This document shows positions 46,345 through 55,571 of a DNA stretch of 64,000 nucleotides, one piece after another. Where the stretch lies: NCBI RefSeq assembly GCF_927798175.1, contig NZ_CAKMMP010000008.1, positions 124,001 to 188,000 on the forward strand, in the 5' to 3' direction. The DNA comes from Paenibacillus sp. JJ-223. GTDB taxonomy: Bacteria > Bacillota > Bacilli > Paenibacillales > Paenibacillaceae. A program made the translations under genes and the position numbers. Position 1 is the stretch's first letter; each line of letters starts with the position of its first letter. The notes under the pieces were generated by a model. The model was not told where the DNA came from, ran no database searches, and was given only the letters and a program-made list of their open reading frames with translations.

Positions 46345-47325
46345 CTATACCACATTCAGCGGCTTTTCTGTTGTTCCTGCAGTGCCGGCGATCGGCGCTC
46401 CACCGCTGGAATCCTGCACGAGGTCAGGGTGAATGACCGCCTGATATTTTCCTTCGGACGATAACGTTCCCCCATCCAAACCTATCAGGACTCTGGTTGT
46501 TTCATAACAGATCCCACCCATCGTTACCTTCACCCGATCCGGCTTGATTGCCAGCATAAACGCAGTCCCCTTATTGATGCCCCGATAGGGTACAAGCCTC
46601 AATCGATCCTGCCAGTGAAATTGCTCCTGATTCATGTCCATAATAAGGTTGTCCGGCGCCTCATGTTTCAATCTGTCCTTCCAGGAATCCGGCAGCCATT
46701 GCTGCCATTGCGATACTTCCATCACCATAACGGGTTGACGGGTGAGCGGGTCGGCAAGTTGGTTTCCCGTATCCAAAAGGCCTGTACAAGAAACGATCGC
46801 TTCATCAATGTACACATCGACCTGCCCGAGATACGTAGTCATCCGTTCTGCTTTACGCTTCGAGTTCTGCACGGCTTTGAACAACGCCAGCACCGCAAAA
46901 AATACGATAAACGTAAACCAAAACGCGATTTTCAAATCAAACGACATTCCGCCAGATGCCGTAAACCAGATTCCGTTGAACAGCTCACCCGAGCTCTGAA
47001 GCATGTAGTGCACGCCCAGAATCCCCCCGGCAGCCACAAAATTGATGACATAAAAGGTTCCCAACGTTTTGCAGAAAGCCTGCAGACCTTTGAAGCCAAA
47101 CGCGATAAACAACATAATCAGGGACAATGTGAATTTGATCAGGAACGTGAACAGAAACGCGAGCTCAGGCACGAACATCATGACCACGTACAGTGCCCCC
47201 ACAACGGCGGACAACAACCATCTCCACCAGACCAGCCTGCTCTTTCTCATCCATGCTGTCAGCCCGATGAGCGCACCGTCGATGCACAGGTTGGTCAAAA
47301 AAATGAGATCTACGTATACAACCAC
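46345..47325 (-). CDS. spoIIGA: sporulation aspartyl protease SpoIIGA
   Basis: A 326-residue protein with five membrane segments over the first ~160 residues ([22 protein letters not shown] and onward) and a cytoplasmic protease domain with the aspartyl motif [16 protein letters not shown]. It matures pro-SigE in response to the forespore signal SpoIIR. A GTG at 47325 gives the usual start (Met-Val-Val-Tyr-Val-Asp); the binding site is weak (AGGTGG close by). It is 11 bases upstream of sigE, as in other Bacillales. Confidence 0.93.
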   Translation of the reverse strand: MVVYVDLIFLTNLCIDGALIGLTAWMRKSRLVWWRWLLSAVVGALYVVMMFVPELAFLFTFLIKFTLSLIMLFIAFGFKGLQAFCKTLGTFYVINFVAAGGILGVHYMLQSSGELFNGIWFTASGGMSFDLKIAFWFTFIVFFAVLALFKAVQNSKRKAERMTTYLGQVDVYIDEAIVSCTGLLDTGNQLADPLTRQPVMVMEVSQWQQWLPDSWKDRLKHEAPDNLIMDMNQEQFHWQDRLRLVPYRGINKGTAFMLAIKPDRVKVTMGGICYETTRVLIGLDGGTLSSEGKYQAVIHPDLVQDSSGGAPIAGTAGTTEKPLNVV

Positions 47326-47684
47326 ACGATCCACCTGCCCGCTCACCACATATCGAAATTATCGAAATTAACTGACTTCGATCGCCGTGGTTGCTTATCT
47401 ATCAATTTTGCAGCACAGTTTCCATATGGAACATACTCACAAGTATAGGGAACCCCTTTCTCAAAGTCTGTCTAAACATGGTGGAATGGCTTCAACTTTT
47501 TTTGTCGGAACGTGCGCTATGTGGGTTGTTCAGAATTTGTTCATTGGGGTATGGTACAATCTTCCTAAAGGAAATAGTTATCGAGGCACTTGTCGAGGAA
47601 CCGGGCCGCGAATTGAAGAGAACCGGGTTGCAGTATGAAGGAGAAGGTGACTTGAAGTTCAGTCATGCTGATATTGTGAACGGC
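47326..47684. other. ftsZ-spoIIGA intergenic region, no gene seen
   Basis: About 360 bases without a convincing gene. It must hold the spoIIGA-sigE promoter. Two stretches come within one base of the Spo0A box TGTCGAA: TGTCGGA near 47502 and TGTCGAG near 47589. They are only candidates. Confidence 0.3.
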
Positions 47685-47722
47685 AAAGAACCCGGTTTCT
47701 CCATCAGGAGACCGGGTTCTGT
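47685..47722 (-). terminator. hairpin terminator of ftsZ
   Basis: AGAACCCGGT and ACCGGGTTCT with inner TCC/GGA pairing form a strong stem; the following T-run is short (TTCTTTG). Confidence 0.65.
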
Positions 47723-47738
47723 CGCTTTCCATGAACGA

Positions 47739-48851
47739 TCAATCGTTATTGTTATTACGCGTACGATTGCGCAAAAATGTCGGAATGTCCAGCTGATCGG
47801 CACTTGGCTGATTCCCAAACGGACGCAGGTTCGGAGAACGATTCTCCGCCGGTTCGCTCGTTGGCGTTGGTTTGCGGCCTGGAGGCGGTGATACCGGATT
47901 GTCTTCAAAACCGGTTGCAATGACAACGACTTTGATTTCCTCTTTCATGTTTTCGTCAATGATCGCACCAAAGATCATGTTCACTTCAGGGTCCGAAGCC
48001 GAAGTAACAATTTCCGCTGCTTCGTTCACTTCATACAGGGAAAGATTGATTCCGCCCGTAATGTTCATGATTACGCCGCGTGCGCCTTCAATCGAAGTTT
48101 CAAGCAATGGGCTCATGATCGCCTTACGTGCAGCTTCAGCCGCGCGGTTCTCTCCTGTTGCTTCGCCGATCCCCATCAGGGCCGATCCGCGTTCCGTCAT
48201 GATCGTTTTGACGTCCGCGAAGTCAAGGTTGATCAATCCTGGAACGGCAATCAGGTCAGAAATGCCCTGAACGGCTTGACGAAGCACGTTATCCGCTTGA
48301 CGGAACGCTTCGAGCATCGGCGTTTTTTTGTCGACGATTTCAAGCAAACGATCGTTCGGAATAACGATCAGCGTATCGACCTTTTCCTTAAGAGCTTCAA
48401 TGCCTTGCTCCGCATGGCTGGAACGTTTCCGTCCTTCGAACGTAAATGGTCGGGTCACTACGCCTACCGTAAGGGCCCCGCATTCCTTGGCGATTTCGGC
48501 AATGACCGGTGCCGCGCCTGTTCCTGTACCTCCGCCCATTCCGGCAGTTACAAAAACCATGTCCGCACCTTTCAAGGTGTTCATGATCAGATCGCGGGAT
48601 TCCTCGGCAGCTTTTTTACCTACCTCCGGGTTGGCACCGGCACCAAGACCTCGCGTCAACTTGTCGCCAATCTGCAATTTATGTTCGGATTTCGCCAAGT
48701 GCAACGCCTGCGCATCCGTATTCACCGTAATGAATTCTACGCCTTGCACTCCATTTTCGATCATCCGGTTGACAGCATTGCTTCCGCCGCCGCCCACACC
48801 GATAACCTTTATTTGAGCCAAGCTCTCCATCTCGAAATCAAATTCCAACAT
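47739..48851 (-). CDS. ftsZ: cell division tubulin FtsZ
   Basis: A 370-residue GTPase that polymerises into the Z ring. The nucleotide-binding loop [14 protein letters not shown] starts near residue 16, the tubulin signature [18 protein letters not shown] lies near residue 104, and the disordered linker ends with the conserved tail [16 protein letters not shown], the site that binds FtsA, SepF and others. GGGGGAG lies about 10 bases before ATG 48851. It follows ftsA by ~150 bases. Confidence 0.98.
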   Translation of the reverse strand: MLEFDFEMESLAQIKVIGVGGGGSNAVNRMIENGVQGVEFITVNTDAQALHLAKSEHKLQIGDKLTRGLGAGANPEVGKKAAEESRDLIMNTLKGADMVFVTAGMGGGTGTGAAPVIAEIAKECGALTVGVVTRPFTFEGRKRSSHAEQGIEALKEKVDTLIVIPNDRLLEIVDKKTPMLEAFRQADNVLRQAVQGISDLIAVPGLINLDFADVKTIMTERGSALMGIGEATGENRAAEAARKAIMSPLLETSIEGARGVIMNITGGINLSLYEVNEAAEIVTSASDPEVNMIFGAIIDENMKEEIKVVVIATGFEDNPVSPPPGRKPTPTSEPAENRSPNLRPFGNQPSADQLDIPTFLRNRTRNNNND

Positions 48852-48999
48852 ATTATTCCATCTCCCCCTCAATGTGCATGGATGGCCCGTCCAATTGGTA
48901 TTGAACCGAATCAATTTCATATATCGACGAACGAAAGCGTTTCTGTGAATTTACCAGCGCATTCAGACGGCTTAAAGAGTATGAAATGGATTCAACCTG

Positions 49000-50277
49000 T
49001 TATATAAATTCGCTGAACATGTTTTTCAGCCGTTCGATGAAGCCCGGTTTTTGTTCAGCTTCCGGAGCTGCGCTCGGCTTTGCGCGGTTGGCCGGCTTCT
49101 TGCTGCCCGTGCTGCTGCCGCCACCGCTGCTGCTCACAGACGGACGAACGCGCAAGCTGCGGATCACATTATGCAATATGCCCACACCGCTAGTATATCC
49201 GGGGTCGCGGACACCGATATAATCCGGAACCGCGATTCGAACCGATGCAGCCAGTTCATGCTGAGCTACCTGCAGCACTCCAGGCATGGACACGGTTCCT
49301 CCCGTTAATATATAACCTCCGGGAAGTTCCATGTAACCAAGGCGTTTCACTTCCTGAGCGATCATCTGGAAAATTTCTTGAACCCTTGGCTCAATAATTG
49401 CGGCAAGATCCTCCTGCGAAAACTCCTTGTCCACATTGCTGCCAATGCGGGTTACCTTGAACATAACGTCGGCGGCAGCATCATCCAGCCAAGCACAACC
49501 GTATTTCAACTTGACCTTTTCAGCCTGATCCGTCAACGTGCGAAGCCCATAGGCGATATCATTGGTTACAAACTCGCCGCCAATCGGAAGCGTTGAAGTA
49601 GCCACGAGGCTATCTTCCTCGAAAACGGCAATCGTTGTTGCCCCTGCGCCAATGTCAACAAGCACGGAACCCATCGATTTCTCATCTTTGGACAATGCTA
49701 ACTGACCTGCGCCCAGAGACATCAGCACGAGGTCGCTTACCTTAAGGCCCGCTTTCTCCACACAGCGCAAAAGATTATGTATCGCGGTTTTTGCCCCCGT
49801 AATAATCGTTGCCTCAACTTCAAGGCGAACGCCAATCATACCGCGCGGGTCCTGTATGCCCTCCAGACCATCTACGATATACTGCTTCGCCACAACATCG
49901 ATAATTTCACGCTCTGGCGGGACCGCAATGACTTCGGCTGCTTTCAACACCCGTTCCATGTCTTCTTCCCCGATTTCACGATCTTCGTTCGAAACGGCCA
50001 CGACGCCGTGGCTGCTCATCAACCCAATATGATTTCCCGAGATTCCAACATATACTTCGGATATTTGAATACCTACCATACGCTCCGCATGTTCCACCGC
50101 ATTGCGGATCGATTGCACCGTCTGGTCGATATCTACGATTACACCTTTGCGAATTCCCTCCGAGTCGGCAGATCCAACTCCAATAATATTAAAGGTTCCA
50201 TTATTAATTTCCCCAATAATAGCGCGAATTTTGGATGTACCGATGTCCAAACTAACAATGATGTCATTGTTGCTCAA
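49000..50277 (-). CDS. ftsA: cell division actin-like protein FtsA
   Basis: A 425-residue actin-family ATPase that fixes FtsZ to the membrane. IIVSLDIGTSKIRAIIGEIN is the phosphate-1 motif, VDIGAGATTIAVFEEDSL the phosphate-2 motif, YILTGGTVSMPGVLQVA the adenosine motif. The C-terminus ends in an amphipathic helix FIERLKNMFSEFI that binds the membrane, after a Ser/Gly/Lys-rich linker. A TTG at 50277 behind AGGAGGT gives the family start. Confidence 0.96.
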   Translation of the reverse strand: MSNNDIIVSLDIGTSKIRAIIGEINNGTFNIIGVGSADSEGIRKGVIVDIDQTVQSIRNAVEHAERMVGIQISEVYVGISGNHIGLMSSHGVVAVSNEDREIGEEDMERVLKAAEVIAVPPEREIIDVVAKQYIVDGLEGIQDPRGMIGVRLEVEATIITGAKTAIHNLLRCVEKAGLKVSDLVLMSLGAGQLALSKDEKSMGSVLVDIGAGATTIAVFEEDSLVATSTLPIGGEFVTNDIAYGLRTLTDQAEKVKLKYGCAWLDDAAADVMFKVTRIGSNVDKEFSQEDLAAIIEPRVQEIFQMIAQEVKRLGYMELPGGYILTGGTVSMPGVLQVAQHELAASVRIAVPDYIGVRDPGYTSGVGILHNVIRSLRVRPSVSSSGGGSSTGSKKPANRAKPSAAPEAEQKPGFIERLKNMFSEFI

Positions 50278-50567
50278 GTCTCTGGCACCTCCTGACTCCA
50301 ATAATAGATTACGAACGTATAAACACTCTTAAAACATATTCAACACACTTTAGGCTTTCCCTCTTTTTTCTACAATTTTTTTGGATGCCAACATCTGGGT
50401 GTCAATACATAAAACCTTGAAGAAAAAAGAAGGAGGCTATTCCAGTGCCATAAGCTAAAGTGTATCATTTTTTCCCCTTCACAGAAAGCACAACTTTCAC
50501 AAACCGGACCAGTCTGAAACGGCATTCCGTCAGGCTTTGCACATCTAATCAGGAGAGCTTCGTTTCG
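50278..50567. other. divIB-ftsA intergenic region, no gene seen
   Basis: About 290 bases. A possible stem, TGAAACGGCATTCCGTCA, sits near 50514-50531; the middle (50340-50400) is AT-rich and may hold the ftsA promoter. Nothing else is recognised. Confidence 0.3.
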
Positions 50568-51335
50568 TTATTGACCCGCTCCTGGTTCGGCATTTTCATC
50601 CGGGTCTTCCGCAATGAAAGGCACGTATGTGTCCGCCTCCAGCATCGTAATTTTCCCTGGCCGTTCGGTCTCGATCACCTGGTTCAAATACTCCACTTTG
50701 TCCGCAAGCATGGAAACCGTCGTAACCACTTCGAATTGCGTTTTGGTATACATCCGAATCTGGTCGGGAAAAGATGGCGTCGGATTCGGAATGATTTCCG
50801 AAATATCCGTGGTCAACTCATTCGGAATTTTCGATAACACTTCGCTGAGTTCCGCTTTGAGCGGATCATCGGCTTTCCACTGCGTGAGGATCGGCTTCTC
50901 AACGGCTACCCCGGTGTTTGCAGGTACGGCAAGGCTTGTCCCGCTGGCCAGAATGGCCTTCAGCGCACCGCTCGCATCAAGTTCATACGCAACAGTCGGG
51001 TACTCCTGGACCTTGATATGAATGGTGCCCGGAAACTGCTTGTCCACCGTCGCTCCTTGTATGGCCTTGTTCGCTTTCAGCCTCTGGACCACTTCACCGG
51101 AACTTGTCCCAAAAAACTGGTCGCCGACCTTCAATCCGGTTTGCTCAAGAAGCTCCGAGGTCGAAGTGTATACATTTCCCGTAATTTCAATCGCCGAAAT
51201 CCGGCTAACGGAAGAACGAAAAAAAAGAACGGCAAGAAGGACTACGAATAATAGCAATAACACAAAAACAAGCTTACGGCTCGTATTTCGTTTAGGCCGG
51301 TTCGTTTTCAGAACCGGAATTTGACTTTTTGGCAT
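50568..51335 (-). CDS. divIB: divisome protein DivIB/FtsQ
   Basis: A 255-residue bitopic membrane protein. A basic cytoplasmic head (NRPKRNTSRK), one membrane segment (LVFVLLLLFVVLLAVLFF), then a POTRA domain (SRISAIEITGNVYTSTSELLEQTG) and the beta domain. It works with FtsL and DivIC to control septal wall synthesis. TGGAG precedes the ATG by 8 bases. It lies between murA and ftsA. Confidence 0.95.
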   Translation of the reverse strand: MPKSQIPVLKTNRPKRNTSRKLVFVLLLLFVVLLAVLFFRSSVSRISAIEITGNVYTSTSELLEQTGLKVGDQFFGTSSGEVVQRLKANKAIQGATVDKQFPGTIHIKVQEYPTVAYELDASGALKAILASGTSLAVPANTGVAVEKPILTQWKADDPLKAELSEVLSKIPNELTTDISEIIPNPTPSFPDQIRMYTKTQFEVVTTVSMLADKVEYLNQVIETERPGKITMLEADTYVPFIAEDPDENAEPGAGQ

Positions 51336-51356
51336 AGATCGCGCTCCACAAAGCCT

Positions 51357-51388
51357 CGAGTCCCCTCCCCTATAAGAAGGGGACTCAA
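51357..51388 (-). terminator. hairpin between murA and divIB
   Basis: GAGTCCCCTCC and AAGGGGACTC form a stem of nine or more pairs in the short murA-divIB space. There is no T-run, so it may adjust rather than end transcription. Confidence 0.4.
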
Positions 51389-51394
51389 AGGACG

Positions 51395-52678
51395 TTAATT
51401 GGCAAAATCCAGCTGTTTCGAGACCGGAGACTGTCGTTCAACCGTAGCCCCCAGACTCTGGAACAGCTTCTCAATCCGATCATATCCTCGATCGATATGA
51501 TGAACCTGCTCCACAACCGTCTTCCCTTGCGCAGCCAATCCGGCAATGACAAGTGCCGCTCCGGCGCGCAGATCGGTTGCTTCCACGGTAGCCCCATAAA
51601 GCCTAGGTACCCCGCGGATGAAAGCCGCGTTCAAATCCACGGAAATGTCGGCTCCCATCACATTCAACTCATCAACATGTTTGAAGCGGCCCTCGAACAC
51701 CGTTTCCCTCATTACACTAAATCCATCCGCCAAGCTAAGCAGGACCATGATCTGGGACTGCAGATCTGTAGGAAACGAAGGATACGGCGAAGTCACGATG
51801 CGGTCCACTGATTTTGGACGGCTCATGCTGCTCACCGTCATTATATCATTGCAGACCGTGATTTGAACACCAACGCGCTTGAGCACATGAATAAGCGAAG
51901 TAAGGTGCGCCGGGTTGCAGTGCGTAAGCGTCACATTGCCACGGGTCGCTGCGGCTGCGATCATCACCGTGCCTGCAACGATTCGATCCGGGATAATTTC
52001 ATATGTGCATGGCTCCAGCTTCTCCACGCCGTTAATGGTAATCGTATCGGTTCCCGCACCGATAATGCGTGCCCCCATGGCATTGAGGAAATGCTGCAAA
52101 TCTTGAATTTCGGGCTCTCGCGCCGCATTGTAGATCGTCGTAGTACCTTCTGCCAACACTGCGGCCATCATGATGTTTTCGGTGGCCCCTACACTGGGAA
52201 AATCAAGCTGAATATCCGTACCCACCAGTTTCTGTGCTTGACAGACGATTTGCTGATCCAGTTCTTCAATCGAAGCCCCCAATGCTTCAAGGCCTCTGAG
52301 ATGAAGGTCAATCTTCCGCTCTCCTATGGCACAGCCGCCTGGCTGGTACACGGAGACTTGCCCAAACTTGGCCAATAATGGCCCCATCAAGAAGATGGAT
52401 GAGCGCATCTGCTTCATCAGGTCCTCAGGCACGTCGAATGACTGAATGGACGATGTGTCAATGGTCACGATCTCCTGTTCATGCCGACATGTGCATCCAA
52501 GCCGCTCCAGGATATACAGCATCACTTGAATGTCCAGCAAGTGCGGAACGTTGTGCAGGGTTACTTTGCCGTCTGCCAACAAACTTGCGGCCATAATCGG
52601 TAAAGCGGCATTTTTTGCTCCATGGATGCGTATGGTTCCTGAGAGGGGTTTCCCGCCTTCAATCACCAATTTGTCCAA
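51395..52678 (-). CDS. murA: UDP-N-acetylglucosamine 1-carboxyvinyltransferase
   Basis: A 427-residue enzyme that transfers enolpyruvate from PEP to UDP-GlcNAc, the first committed step of peptidoglycan. IHGAKNAALPIMAASLL near residue 18 and YQPGGCAIGERKIDLHLRGL, with the fosfomycin-reactive Cys at position 116, are diagnostic. It starts with TTG behind GGAGGTG with a 5-base spacer. The next step, MurB, is not encoded in the window. Confidence 0.97.
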   Translation of the reverse strand: MDKLVIEGGKPLSGTIRIHGAKNAALPIMAASLLADGKVTLHNVPHLLDIQVMLYILERLGCTCRHEQEIVTIDTSSIQSFDVPEDLMKQMRSSIFLMGPLLAKFGQVSVYQPGGCAIGERKIDLHLRGLEALGASIEELDQQIVCQAQKLVGTDIQLDFPSVGATENIMMAAVLAEGTTTIYNAAREPEIQDLQHFLNAMGARIIGAGTDTITINGVEKLEPCTYEIIPDRIVAGTVMIAAAATRGNVTLTHCNPAHLTSLIHVLKRVGVQITVCNDIMTVSSMSRPKSVDRIVTSPYPSFPTDLQSQIMVLLSLADGFSVMRETVFEGRFKHVDELNVMGADISVDLNAAFIRGVPRLYGATVEATDLRAGAALVIAGLAAQGKTVVEQVHHIDRGYDRIEKLFQSLGATVERQSPVSKQLDFAN

Positions 52679-53306
52679 TGTATCACCTCCGGGGTTTACC
52701 GCTCACCCGCTGCGAAAACTTCCGAAACAAGTTCAATGCCGGTTTGAGATGATGTATTGCTCCGAATTTGCTGTATCAGGGTGATAACGTCCTATGCCGT
52801 TGCATGGCCGGGAATTGCACTTGGAAACATAATGTACCGTCTCCCACGCCCCAGCTTCTATTCAAGCGGTATGAAATATCCGTGACACATCCGATCCATG
52901 GGCACCTGCATTCATTTCACGACATCCCCCGACAGTTCCGGGAGCTGCAGTCGAGCCCAGATCCTCCATTTCCCTTCGGCTCCCCCAAGGAATCTGCCAT
53001 CTGTGCAACAGGCCGAACGGGATTGAACATTTGCTCACTGTTCCCCGGTAGGACCGGCGTACCCGCAGGATCCGCCGATGTTCCATATGGTGCCAGTTGC
53101 AAGCGTTTCGTTTTCAAGGACCGTGTCCGCATGATGCCGGATGGGGCTCCAAACTCATGCAGACCATCACCCTTGTTTCGAAACCGATCGGAGAACCAGC
53201 TTCTTTTCCCGCAGGCTGTGCTGCCGCGCCATAGAACGATTGTCACGATTTATAGGGTATCTTATGTAAGTCCCTGCCAGTGTGTGACAATCGCCCATAA
53301 AGCACT
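52679..53306. other. ~630 bp murA-murG gap without a recognisable gene
   Basis: Open frames on both strands in this stretch match no family and have no ribosome binding site. In several Bacillales murB lies here, but no MurB motif is seen in any frame. A 10-bp inverted repeat CGATTGTCAC/GTGACAATCG (53237-53246 and 53284-53293) stands directly downstream of murG, with a 37-base centre. Confidence 0.5.
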
Positions 53307-54416
53307 TTACCGATGCACCGCAAGTCTTCGAATTTCGTCTACCAGCACTTCGGCTGCATCCGGTTTGCCGAGCGAAAGGGAGGATGCCGCCATGCGTTTG
53401 CGGGCTTCCTCGTTGTTCATGATGCCCTCGATGGCCTCATAAAGCGCCTTGCCGGACAAATCCTTCTCAAGCATGGTCACCGAAGCTCCGCCTCGTTCCA
53501 GCATGCGGGCATTGGCTTCCTGATGATTGTTCGTCACGTTCGGAGACGGAATCAGGATGGAAGGTATGCCGAGCGAAGTAATCTCGGCCAGAAACGATGC
53601 GCCTGCCCGATTGACGATCAGCGAAGTGCACGCCAGCACTTCCGGCATGTTGTGTACGTATGGCAATACATGCAAATGATTCGGCATCGTGCCAAGCGTG
53701 CTGCGAATGGCTTCCCGCGTTTCATCAAAGTACGATTCGCCGGTGACGTACACGACGTGCACATCCTTCAACCGCTCCAGCATCGGAGCCATGTCGACCA
53801 TTGCCTTATTGATCGCCTTGGCTCCGCGGCTGCCTCCCACAACAAGGACAACCCTGCTGTCCATCGGTACGCCCAACGTGGCAAATCCCCGGTCACGGCT
53901 GGCCTTGGCCACGGTCGTTGCCCGGGGATTTCCGGTGTAAACGACCCGCTTGGCCCCCGGAAAAGCCTTGTCCGCGCCTTCAAAGCTGACCGCCACCGTA
54001 TCCACGTAGCGGGTCAGGAACTTGTTGGTCAGACCCGGAATGGCGTTCTGCTCGTGAATGACGCTCGGAATGCCCAATTTGGCTGCGGCATAAACGACCG
54101 GTCCGCACACATATCCGCCTGTGCCGATCACCACGTCGGGTTTGAACTCCTTCAGCATTTTTTTGGATTTCCTGACGCCTTGTAGGAAGCGCATCACGGT
54201 TTTCAGATTGTCCATGGATAACTTACGACGGAAGCCCGTAATGTCAATGGACTGAAACGGGATATTTTCCTGGGGTACCAGTTTGCTCTCCAAGCCTCTG
54301 GTACCGCCGATATATAAAAATTCCGAGTCCGGATTTTCCGCCTCGATCTGCCTAGCAATGGCCACGGCCGGATAGATATGACCTCCGGTTCCGCCGCCGC
54401 TTAATACGACTCGCAT
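53307..54416 (-). CDS. murG: lipid II synthase (UDP-GlcNAc transferase) MurG
   Basis: A 369-residue GT-B glycosyltransferase that adds GlcNAc to lipid I on the inner membrane face. RVVLSGGGTGGHIYPAVAIA near the start is the first Gly loop, IVNRAGASFLAEITSLG is the donor-binding region and VLVVGGSRGAKAINKA the second domain's Gly loop. GAGGTG lies 8-9 bases before ATG 54416. Confidence 0.97.
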   Translation of the reverse strand: MRVVLSGGGTGGHIYPAVAIARQIEAENPDSEFLYIGGTRGLESKLVPQENIPFQSIDITGFRRKLSMDNLKTVMRFLQGVRKSKKMLKEFKPDVVIGTGGYVCGPVVYAAAKLGIPSVIHEQNAIPGLTNKFLTRYVDTVAVSFEGADKAFPGAKRVVYTGNPRATTVAKASRDRGFATLGVPMDSRVVLVVGGSRGAKAINKAMVDMAPMLERLKDVHVVYVTGESYFDETREAIRSTLGTMPNHLHVLPYVHNMPEVLACTSLIVNRAGASFLAEITSLGIPSILIPSPNVTNNHQEANARMLERGGASVTMLEKDLSGKALYEAIEGIMNNEEARKRMAASSLSLGKPDAAEVLVDEIRRLAVHR

Positions 54417-54423
54417 CGTATGT

Positions 54424-55521
54424 TCACCTCGCATAACGGGATAAATTCAATAAAATGCCGAGAGCTGTCAGCATGAGGGTTAAAGAAGAACCGCCGTAAC
54501 TGATCAGTGGAAGCGTAATGCCCGTGACCGGCATTAAACCGATCACCACGCCGATGTTGATGATGACCTGAACAGCAACCATGCCGACAATGCCGACGCC
54601 GAGCAGGCTGCCGAAAGCATCGGGAATCGTCATCGCGACGCGCATGCCCCGCCAAATCAGCACAAGGAAGAGGAGCAGCACAATCATTCCACCGATGAAT
54701 CCAAGCTCTTCGGCCAAAATGGAAAAAATAAAATCAGTCTGCGGTTCCGGGACGTAACTGTACTTCTGCCGGCTCATCCCGAGTCCCAGACCTGCCAACC
54801 CGCCAGGGCCAATCGCATAAAGGGATTGAATGATCTGATATCCTGCACCTAACGGGTCTGACCACGGGTCAAGAAATGCCGTAATTCGTTTCAGCCGATA
54901 GGGGGCTGCAGCGATCAATGCCACAAAACCGGCCACGCCGCCGAGGGCTAAGAGCAGCAAATGTTTCATTCTTGCTCCGGCAGTGAACACGATCAACATG
55001 GAGGCTCCCATCATGACGGTGCCTGTCCCCAAATCAGGCTGCAGCATGATAATCCCAAAAGCGAGCCCCATCAATCCGAGGGGCGGAAGCAATCCTGTCG
55101 TAAAGGTTTTGAGTTTGCCCGTATCCTTACCGAGCCAGTGCGCCAAAAACAAAATCATGCCCAGCTTCATGAACTCCGACGGCTGGATGCCGAACGAGCC
55201 GATGCCCAGCCAGCTCCTGGCTCCGCCGCGAACAACGCCGATCCCGGGAATCAGCACCGCAATCAGCATCACGAAACAGGCAATCAATATCGGCTTGGCA
55301 TACTTCCTCCACACACGATAGTCCACGTTAGCCGTAACAAACATCGCCGCGAGTCCAAGTCCCGCAAACAGCAGCTGTCGTTTGACAAAGTAAAAGGAAT
55401 CGCCATAATCATGGAATGCAAGTACCGATCCCGCACTATAAACCATAATAATGCCGATGGCAAGCAAAGCCAAAATACAAATCAGGAGCCAGATGTCCGG
55501 CGCCGGTCGCGTCTGTTTCAT
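54424..55521 (-). CDS. spoVE: SEDS-family glycosyltransferase SpoVE
   Basis: A 365-residue polytopic protein of the FtsW/RodA/SpoVE group that polymerises lipid II with a partner PBP. The signatures are SWLGIGSFGIQPSEFMKLGM, LQPDLGTGTV, PEPQTDFIFSILAEELGFIGG and the final GITLPLISYGGSSL. In B. subtilis the SEDS gene in the murD-murG interval is spoVE, which builds the spore cortex with SpoVD; here spoVD is also present, so the pair is complete. Because no ftsW is seen, a vegetative role too is possible. Confidence 0.9.
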   Translation of the reverse strand: MKQTRPAPDIWLLICILALLAIGIIMVYSAGSVLAFHDYGDSFYFVKRQLLFAGLGLAAMFVTANVDYRVWRKYAKPILIACFVMLIAVLIPGIGVVRGGARSWLGIGSFGIQPSEFMKLGMILFLAHWLGKDTGKLKTFTTGLLPPLGLMGLAFGIIMLQPDLGTGTVMMGASMLIVFTAGARMKHLLLLALGGVAGFVALIAAAPYRLKRITAFLDPWSDPLGAGYQIIQSLYAIGPGGLAGLGLGMSRQKYSYVPEPQTDFIFSILAEELGFIGGMIVLLLFLVLIWRGMRVAMTIPDAFGSLLGVGIVGMVAVQVIINIGVVIGLMPVTGITLPLISYGGSSLTLMLTALGILLNLSRYAR

Positions 55522-55542
55522 CAGGAGGCCACCCCTTGCATC

Positions 55543-55571
55543 GAAGTAGGGGCTTTTCCACCCCCCTACTT
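55543..55571 (-). other. hairpin between murD and spoVE
   Basis: AAGTAGGGG and CCCCTACTT form a 9-bp stem in the 48-base murD-spoVE space and overlap the murD stop codon. There is no T-run; it may affect mRNA stability or spoVE translation. Confidence 0.4.

Noticed and set aside
52768-53442. 224-residue plus-strand frame in the murA-murG gap
   Set aside because: It has no ribosome binding site, matches no family, runs into murG antisense and has an irregular composition.
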